Of a stretch of DNA of 41,237 nucleotides, positions 35,665-41,237 are shown one piece after another. The translations under genes were made by a program, and so were the position numbers. This DNA comes from Alphaproteobacteria bacterium. GTDB taxonomy: Bacteria; Pseudomonadota; Alphaproteobacteria; UBA2966. The notes under the pieces were generated by a model. The model saw nothing but the letters and a program-made list of their open reading frames with translations. It was not told the DNA's origin and made no database searches. The stretch is taken from positions 1 to 41,237 of the forward strand of contig JASLXG010000079.1 of the NCBI GenBank assembly GCA_030740435.1, read 5' to 3'. Within the stretch, counting starts at the first letter, position 1; each line of letters begins with the position of its first letter.

Positions 35665-36459
35665 ATGAGCGATCTAGTGCGCAGCGACGAAAACGGCATC
35701 GCCACCCTGACCATGAACCGCCCCCAGGTGCGCAACGCCTTGAGCATGGAGATGCGCCAGGACCTCGACCGCCAATTGATGGCCATCGAGCACGATCCCA
35801 GCATCCGCTGTGTGGTGATGCGCGGCGAGGGCGAGCACTTCATGGCCGGCGGCGACGTCAAGAGCTTCATGGATTACGCCCGCATGCCGGCCGACGAGCG
35901 CCGCACCATGTTCCTGGCCCGGATACATGAGCTGCACACCATCATGTTCACCATCCAGCGCATGAGCCAGCCCATCATCGCCAGCGTGCGCGGCGCCGCG
36001 GCCGGGGCCGGCGTCTCCTTCGCGCTCATGTGCGACATGGTGATCGCCAGCGAGGACGCTTTCTTCACGCTGGCCTACAGCGCCATCGGCACCAGCCCCG
36101 ATGGCTCCTCCACCTACTTCCTGCCGCGTGCCGTGGGCACCAAGAAGGCCATGGAAATCGCCCTCTTGGGCGACCGCTTCACGGCCCAGGAGGCGCTGGA
36201 GATGGGGCTGATCAACCGCGTCGTGGCCACCGACGACCTGATCGACGAGACCGCCAAGCTGGCCGCCCGCCTGGCCCAGGGCCCGACCCGGGCCTATGGC
36301 AACACCAAGCGCCTGATCCGCAATTCCTTCGACCGCTCGCTGGAGGCCCAACTGCAGGCCGAGGCCGAAGGTTTCGCCGACAGCGCCATGGCCGACGACT
36401 GGGTCGAAGGCGTCACGGCCTTCAACGAAAAACGCAAACCCGAATTCAAGGGTTCATGA
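35665..36459 (+). CDS. Enoyl-CoA hydratase/isomerase family protein
   Basis: A 264-residue crotonase-fold protein. It has NRPQVRNALSMEM, the first oxyanion segment in HFMAGGDVKSFMDYA, and the second in VRGAAAGAGVSFALMCDMVIA. The position of the second catalytic glutamate of hydratases reads GTSPDGSSTYFLPRAVG, so an Asp sits where many hydratases have Glu, and the activity may be isomerase or other crotonase chemistry. The ATG at 35665 follows AAGGAAGC; the frame extends to 35632. It heads a run of acyl-CoA genes: ligase 34 bases on, then carboxyltransferase. The substrate acyl chain is not evident. Confidence 0.9.
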   Translation: MSDLVRSDENGIATLTMNRPQVRNALSMEMRQDLDRQLMAIEHDPSIRCVVMRGEGEHFMAGGDVKSFMDYARMPADERRTMFLARIHELHTIMFTIQRMSQPIIASVRGAAAGAGVSFALMCDMVIASEDAFFTLAYSAIGTSPDGSSTYFLPRAVGTKKAMEIALLGDRFTAQEALEMGLINRVVATDDLIDETAKLAARLAQGPTRAYGNTKRLIRNSFDRSLEAQLQAEAEGFADSAMADDWVEGVTAFNEKRKPEFKGS

Positions 36460-36493
36460 GAACGGCTTAGAGCGGGGAGCGAGGAGAAGAAGC

Positions 36494-38095
36494 ATGGTCT
36501 TCGATCCCCGCATGCCGGAACGCGAGGCCTGTGTTCTGGGCTATCAGCTGGAACGCTGGGCCCGGGAGAAACCAGACCAAACCGCCATCATCTTCCATGG
36601 CGGCGAAACCTGGACCTGGGGCGAGACCCTGGAACTGGTCCGCCGGGCGGCCAAGGGCCTCCAGGACATGGGGGTGAAAAAGGGCGAACACGTGCTCTCG
36701 TGGCAGCCCAACAACCGCGAAGCGGTTCTCACCTGGTTCGGCCTGAACTATCTCGGCGCCGTCTACGTGCCCATCAACACCGCCTACAAAGGCAATCTGC
36801 TGCGGCACCTGGTGGAGCTCTCGGACGCCAGCCTGATCGTCTCTCACGCCGATCTGGCGCCGCGTCTCGACAGCATCGGCAGGGGGCTGCTGAGCGACGC
36901 CATCATCACGGGCGGCGAGGCGGCACTTGAGCACCTCACCGTGCATCCCGAATCGGCGCTGCTGCCGAAACAGGGCTTGGCCGAGATGCCTGACCCGGTC
37001 GAGCCCTGGGACACCCAGTACATCATCTTCACGTCGGGCACGACCGGGCCCTCGAAGGCGGTGCTGTCGTCCTACGTTCAGGGCTATTCCATGGGGCCCG
37101 AGGCGCACCCCTACGTCGAGGAAAGCGACCGCTCATTGGTCAACCTGCCGCTCTTTCACGTTGGCGGCACCATCTACATGGTGATGACGCTTGGGAACGG
37201 CGGCTCGTGCTTCGTCGACACCCATTTCAAGACCGAAGAGTTCTGGGACACGGTTCGCACCTACGAGATCACCGCGAGCTGCCTGGTGGCGGCGATGATC
37301 CCCTTTCTACTGAAATTGCCGCCCAGCAACCAAGACCTCGACCATCCCATGAAAAAGGCGCTCTGCGTGCCCTGGAACGAGGACGCCATGGCGCTGGGCA
37401 AACGCCACGGCATCGACATGCGCACCACCTTCAACATGACGGAGATTTCGGCCTCCATGGTATCGGAATCCTATCCCCCGCAAAGCGGCACCTGCGGCCG
37501 TGTTCGGGCCGGCGTCGAAGCCCGGGTGGTGGACGAGAACGACTGCGAGGTGGCACCCGGCCAGACCGGCGAGCTGATCCTGCGCACCGACCGCCCCTGG
37601 GCCATGAACCACGGCTATTACAAGAACCCCGAAGCCACGGCGCGGGCCTGGCGCAACGGCTGGTTCCACACCGGCGACGGCTTCTATTACGACGACGAGG
37701 GGTATTTCTATTTCGTCGACCGCATCAAGGACGCCATCCGGCGCCGCGGCGAAAATATCTCGTCGTTCGAGGTGGAGAACGAGGTCACCGCCTTTGCCGC
37801 CGTCCGCGAGGCCGCCGCCATACCGGTGCCCAGCGAATTGGGCGAGGACGAGGTCATGGTGGTGGTGGCGCCGGTCGAAGGCAGCGAAATCGATCCCCTC
37901 GAGCTCTTCCGTTTCCTCGAGCCCCGCATGGCGCATTTCATGCTGCCTAGGTTCGTTCGCATCGTCGACGAATTGCCCAAGACGCCGACCCAGAAGGTGC
38001 AAAAGCACCTCTTGAAGGAGCGCGGCGTGACCAACAAGACCTGGGATCGCGAGGCGGCGGGGATCACCGTCAAGCGCGAAAAGATCGGCGCCTGA
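36494..38095 (+). CDS. Acyl-CoA synthetase/ligase (AMP-binding, CaiC-like)
   Basis: A 533-residue ANL-superfamily ligase that activates an organic acid to its CoA thioester through an acyl-AMP. The phosphate loop is FTSGTTGPSKAV (179-190). Later motifs are FNMTEISAS, FHTGDGFYYDDEGYFYFVDR and KDAIRRRGENISSFEVE, with the catalytic lysine expected in TPTQKVQK near the C-terminus. Overall it resembles CaiC-type carnitine/crotonobetaine or medium-chain ligases, but specificity cannot be read off. It is 34 bases after the crotonase gene and 16 before the carboxyltransferase, so an operon for catabolism of an acid by CoA activation is likely. Confidence 0.91.
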   Translation: MVFDPRMPEREACVLGYQLERWAREKPDQTAIIFHGGETWTWGETLELVRRAAKGLQDMGVKKGEHVLSWQPNNREAVLTWFGLNYLGAVYVPINTAYKGNLLRHLVELSDASLIVSHADLAPRLDSIGRGLLSDAIITGGEAALEHLTVHPESALLPKQGLAEMPDPVEPWDTQYIIFTSGTTGPSKAVLSSYVQGYSMGPEAHPYVEESDRSLVNLPLFHVGGTIYMVMTLGNGGSCFVDTHFKTEEFWDTVRTYEITASCLVAAMIPFLLKLPPSNQDLDHPMKKALCVPWNEDAMALGKRHGIDMRTTFNMTEISASMVSESYPPQSGTCGRVRAGVEARVVDENDCEVAPGQTGELILRTDRPWAMNHGYYKNPEATARAWRNGWFHTGDGFYYDDEGYFYFVDRIKDAIRRRGENISSFEVENEVTAFAAVREAAAIPVPSELGEDEVMVVVAPVEGSEIDPLELFRFLEPRMAHFMLPRFVRIVDELPKTPTQKVQKHLLKERGVTNKTWDREAAGITVKREKIGA

Positions 38096-38111
38096 GGCGA
38101 GAGGAAATACC

Positions 38112-39680
38112 GTGTCGGAGCCATCATCGCGCGATCTCCTGGAGAAAATTGAGGCGGCCAGGGCCCAGGTCATGGACGAGGCCCGGCCCGAGGCCGTGGC
38201 CAAGCGCCGCAGCCAGGGCCTGGCCACGGCCCGCGAACGCATCGCCGGCTTGGTGGATGCCGGCAGCTTTCGCGAGATCGGCTCCCTGGTCGAGCCCGAC
38301 CGCGACAACGAGCTCAACCGGGACCTGGTGGCCCCGGCCGACGGCGCCATCACCGGCAGGGGAATGCTGGAGGGCCGCGAGGCCTGCCTGGTGGCCCACG
38401 ACTACACCGTCCACGGCGGCTCCGTCGGCGGTGCCGGCGACCGCAAGATGCGGCGGCTGCTTTACTGGGCGGCCGACCGCGGCCTGCCGCTGGTGATGCT
38501 GCTGGAGGGCGGCGGGCACCGCATCCAGGACGGCATGAACTCGGCCCATTTCGCCGCCGCCTCGCCGGTCTTCAACGACCTGGCCCGGCTATCGGGCTGG
38601 GTGCCGAACGTCGCCGCCATCATGGGCCAGGGCTTCGCCGGCCCCACCAACTTTGCCGCACTGGCCGATTTCGTGGTCATGATCCGGGGCAAATCGACCA
38701 TGGGCATGGCCGGCCCGGCCCTGGTCAAGGCCGGCACGGGCGAGGAAATTTCCAAGGAAGACCTCGGCGGCGCCAAGCGCCAGGCCGACCAGCAGGGCAT
38801 CGCCGATCTGGCCGTCGAGACGGAAGAGGAGTGCTACGCGGCGATCCGGAATTTTCTTTCCTACCTGCCGCAAAACGCCACCCAGCCGCCGCCCATCCGC
38901 TCTTGCGACGACCCGGCGGAGCGCCGCGACGAGATTCTCCTCGACCTGGTTCCGGCCGACAGCCGCAAGGTCTACGACGTGCGCAAGGTGATCGAGGTCA
39001 TCGCCGACAGGGACAGCGTCTTCGAGATCAAACCCAAATACGCCCGCAACATCGTCACCTGCTTCGCCCGGCTGGCCGGCCGGCCGGTGGGATTCGTGGC
39101 CAACCAGCCCCTGCGCAAGGGCGGAATCTTGGACTCACCGGCGTCGGAGAAAGTGGCGCACTTCATAGCCGTATGCGACGCCTTCGGCCTGCCGCTGGTG
39201 TCGCTGATCGACATTCCGGGCTTCGCCATCGGCTCGCCGGCCGAACTCAGCGGGCTCGGCCGGCGCAGCGGACGGCTGATGTTCGAGATGGGCATCGCCA
39301 CGGTGCCGCTGGTCTCGATCGTGCTGCGCAAGGGCTACGGTGGCGGCTATTACGCCATGGCCGGCGGCCGGGCCTTCGACGCCGATGCCGCCTTCGCCTG
39401 GCCCACGGCCGAGATCTGCGCCATGTCGATAGAGGGCGCGGTGGACGTGGCCTACAAGCGCGACTACCAGGCCGCCGCCGACCCCGCCGCCGCCCGCCAG
39501 GCCATGATCGAGCGCATCAAAAGCCAGACCGGCGCCACCCTGGCGGCCCGCGATTTCGGCATCGACCAGGTCATCGATCCCCGCGACACGCGCCGCATCT
39601 TGATCGAAACCTTCGCATCGTGCCCGCCGCGGCGGCGCGACTCGGGCCCGCCGCGAGTGCGGCCGATTTCGCCGATTTAG
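38112..39680 (+). CDS. Acyl-CoA carboxylase, carboxyltransferase (beta) subunit
   Basis: A 522-residue carboxyltransferase of the propionyl/methylcrotonyl/geranyl-CoA carboxylase class. It has both crotonase-like halves: the N-terminal one with VMLLEGGGHRIQDGMNS and IMGQGFAGPTNFAALADF, and the C-terminal one with SLIDIPGFAIGSPAE and LRKGYGGGYYAMAG. The biotin-carrying alpha subunit is not encoded in the window, so the partner must be elsewhere. The start is GTG 38112 with GAGAGGAAA upstream. The last 20 residues (PPRRRDSGPPRVRPISPI) look unlike the family and may be a local extension. It ends just before a long inverted repeat. Confidence 0.9.
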   Translation: MSEPSSRDLLEKIEAARAQVMDEARPEAVAKRRSQGLATARERIAGLVDAGSFREIGSLVEPDRDNELNRDLVAPADGAITGRGMLEGREACLVAHDYTVHGGSVGGAGDRKMRRLLYWAADRGLPLVMLLEGGGHRIQDGMNSAHFAAASPVFNDLARLSGWVPNVAAIMGQGFAGPTNFAALADFVVMIRGKSTMGMAGPALVKAGTGEEISKEDLGGAKRQADQQGIADLAVETEEECYAAIRNFLSYLPQNATQPPPIRSCDDPAERRDEILLDLVPADSRKVYDVRKVIEVIADRDSVFEIKPKYARNIVTCFARLAGRPVGFVANQPLRKGGILDSPASEKVAHFIAVCDAFGLPLVSLIDIPGFAIGSPAELSGLGRRSGRLMFEMGIATVPLVSIVLRKGYGGGYYAMAGGRAFDADAAFAWPTAEICAMSIEGAVDVAYKRDYQAAADPAAARQAMIERIKSQTGATLAARDFGIDQVIDPRDTRRILIETFASCPPRRRDSGPPRVRPISPI

Positions 39681-39698
39681 GGGCGCGGCCCCCATTTT

Positions 39699-39812
39699 TG
39701 TCATTCTCGCGAAAGCGGGAACCCAGGTTTTGTGCCGTTTATTGCCATCTTCCGCCCACCGCTACCGGGAAAACCCAAACAAACCTGGGTCCCCGCTTTC
39801 GCGAGGATGACA
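39699..39812. repeat. Long inverted repeat of alphaproteobacterial type
   Basis: The 32-base arm 39699-39730 and the reverse complement of 39781-39812 differ at two positions; 50 bases separate them. Each arm also holds a small hairpin built on CGCGAAAGCGGG. The core word CGCGAAAGCGGGAA with flanking TGTCATT and CCAGG belongs to a dispersed intergenic repeat seen in many proteobacteria. Here it sits between convergent genes, and one hairpin on each strand could stop transcription. Confidence 0.85.
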
Positions 39813-39828
39813 CCAAGCAAACGAACCC

Positions 39829-40993
39829 CTACCCCAGCCGCTTGGCGATTTCCTCGATCATGACCTCGCTGGCACCGCCGCCGATGGACATGATGCGGGC
39901 GTCGCGCGAGAGGCGTTCGATGGGGCTTTCGCGCATGTAGCCCATGCCGCCGTGGAGCTGCACGCAGTCGTACATGACGCGATTGTTGAGCTCGGCCGCC
40001 AGCACCTTGACCATCGAGGTTTCCTTGACGCAATCGATGCCCTGTTCGTCCAGCCAGGCGGCGTGATACATCAACTGCCGCACGGCTTCCAACTCCGCCG
40101 CCAGCAGCGAAATCTTGTGGCGCACCACCTGCTGGTCCCAGAGCGTGCCGCCGAAAGCCTGGCGCTGCTTGACCCACTCCAGCGTCAACTCCAGCGCCTT
40201 GGCCGACTGCCCGGCGCCAGGTGGCGCCCATGACCAGGCGCTCGTTCTGGAAGTTGTCCATGATGGCGTAGAAGCCCCGGTTTTCCTCGCCCAACAGGTT
40301 CTCGGCCGGGATGCGGCAATCATCGAAGGAAAGCTCGGCCGTGTCGGAACAGAGCCAGCCGGTCTTGTCGAGCTTGCGGCTGACCTTGAGGCCCGGCGTT
40401 CCCGCCTCGACGATAAAGAGCGAAATACCGCGACTGCCCTTGGCGGACGCGTCGGTGCGGGCGGCGACGATGATGATGTCGCCGTAGACGCCGTTGGTGA
40501 TGAACATTTTTGCCCCATTGAGCACCCACTCGTCACCCTCGCGAACGGCCTTCGTCTTGAGCCCGGCCACGTCCGAGCCAGCGCCGGGTTCGGTCACGGC
40601 GATGGCGCAGACTTTTCGCCCGGCACAGAGGTCAGGCAGGTATTTCTGTTTTTGCGCCTCCGTGCCGCGGCGGCTGATGTGGGTGGCCGAGCAGTCCGTG
40701 TGCACGGTTACGGCGGCCGAAAAGCCGCCGAAAGTGGAACGTCCCAACTCTTCGGCCAGCACCATGCTACTCAGCGTTCCCAGCCCGGCGCCGCCGTGTT
40801 CCTCCGCATGACGCATGCCAAGAAGGCCAAGCTCGCCCATCTTGACGAAGACTTCGCGCGGTACCTTGCCCGCTTCTTCCCAGGCCGCACCTTCGGGTAC
40901 CACCTCGGTATCCACGAAGCGGCGCACCTGGTCGCGCAACAGACGGTGCTCAATGCTGATGAATTCGGGATCAAAGGACTGAATGGCACTCAT
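39829..40993 (-). pseudogene. Acyl-CoA dehydrogenase, one frameshift
   Basis: Two frames make one acyl-CoA dehydrogenase of about 387 residues: 40993 to about 40212, then about 40210 to 39829. The N-terminal part has AVTEPGAGSDVAGLKTKA and GAKMFITNG; the C-terminal part has VKQRQAFGGTLWDQQ and LHGGMGYMRESPIERL. Removing one C from the run at 40210-40212 restores the frame with the correct family spacing. The usual C-terminal catalytic Glu site reads IGGGASE, with Gly as in long-chain enzymes, so the base is probably the Glu of QNERLVMG, as in isovaleryl-CoA dehydrogenase. The start is ATG 40993; TTG 41002 is upstream in frame. It is likely functional if the frameshift is an error. Confidence 0.85.
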
Positions 40994-41096
40994 GGCAGGC
41001 AAGCTTTCGTTTGGCTGGGGGGAAAGGGGTCAAATATTCGGGCGACATGCAACACAGGTGAGTTAGTAGCACATAGGGCCGGACGAAAGGCCCCGC

Positions 41097-41169
41097 TCAC
41101 TCCCTCTCTTCGTCCTTCACGATTTCCTCGCCGACCAGCGCCAGCCGGCATTTCGGGCCGAGCCTGGTG
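41097..41169 (-). pseudogene. C-terminal gene fragment, family not recognised
   Basis: On the minus strand, RLGPKCRLALVGEEIVKDEE and then RE precede a TGA at 41099-41097, reading like the end of a real protein. The frame is cut at about 41169, where an IS3-like terminal sequence begins. I do not recognise the family. The intervening bases 41003-41096 hold no gene. Confidence 0.35.
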
Positions 41170-41237
41170 TGGCCTGCCCCCCGAAAACTGGTCCAGCCCG
41201 GATGTTAGGATTGGGTTGGCTTGAAGGAGGGCAAAAT
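41170..41237 (+). mobile_element. Probable left end of an IS3-type insertion sequence (partial)
   Basis: The sequence from 41170 begins TGGCCTGCCCCCCGAAAACT, which resembles IS3-family terminal inverted repeats (TG start, C6 block, then an AAAA run). About 40 bases on, AAGGAGG followed by GCAAAAT at the window edge looks like a ribosome site and the first two bases of an ATG for a transposase orfA. The element continues beyond the window, so neither the transposase nor the other end can be checked. Confidence 0.4.

Noticed and set aside
38112-39680. 522-residue carboxyltransferase as AccD of fatty-acid synthesis
   Set aside because: It has both carboxyltransferase halves fused and no zinc-ribbon, as in PccB/MccB-type enzymes rather than AccD.

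Overview
The window looks like chromosome from a high-GC alphaproteobacterium, probably of a Rhodospirillales-like lineage; this is inferred from gene content, codon use and the alphaproteobacterial repeat near 39.7 kb, not from any marker gene. No rRNA, tRNA, CRISPR array or complete mobile element was seen. Most of the window is densely packed housekeeping and metabolic genes, separated by two patches of rearranged or decaying DNA.

Layout. (1) 0.4-8.0 kb, minus strand: one ten-gene iron-sulfur assembly operon, cysE-iscR-(second cysteine desulfurase)-iscS-iscU-iscA-hscB-hscA-fdx-iscX. A clear sigma70-type promoter with an overlapping IscR type-1-like palindrome lies upstream of cysE (8131-8163). 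The operon therefore appears to join cysteine supply (CysE), sulfur mobilisation (IscS), scaffold (IscU), carrier (IscA), chaperones (HscAB), electron donor (Fdx) and feedback (IscR). (2) 8.3-14.6 kb: an alpha/beta hydrolase, then a mosaic with an intact sugar ABC permease, a LacI-type protein lacking its DNA-binding domain, a sulfotransferase, a membrane glycosyltransferase and a MalK-type ATPase lacking its N-terminus. (3) 14.7-25.3 kb: anmK, tyrS, a YhdP/AsmA-like envelope protein, glnE, and a membrane M23 endopeptidase overlapping a bactofilin gene. (4) 25.3-25.8 kb: a 5-bp tandem repeat, the tail of a hydrolase gene and a multiply frameshifted RDD-family remnant. (5) 25.8-31.1 kb: secreted M23 peptidase, FAD-linked 2-hydroxyacid dehydrogenase, and a minus-strand set of two PECR-like short-chain dehydrogenases followed by an O-methyltransferase. 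(6) 31.1-35.6 kb: a frameshifted TPR/glycosyltransferase-like gene, a secreted zincin-like protein and a TPR-methyltransferase. (7) 35.7-41.0 kb: acyl-CoA metabolism (enoyl-CoA hydratase, acyl-CoA ligase, carboxyltransferase), a long inverted repeat, and a frameshifted acyl-CoA dehydrogenase. The right edge carries what looks like the end of an IS3-type element beside a gene fragment.

I do not see a clearly undescribed multi-gene system. The best leads are the IscR-box promoter with a 24-bp tandem repeat in the cysE leader, the tetracysteine HscB, the orphan zincin-like protein, and the rearranged sugar-transport/sulfotransferase segment. Three single-base frameshifts (31.62, 32.61 and 40.21 kb) all fall in short G or C runs, so sequencing error is as likely as real gene loss.
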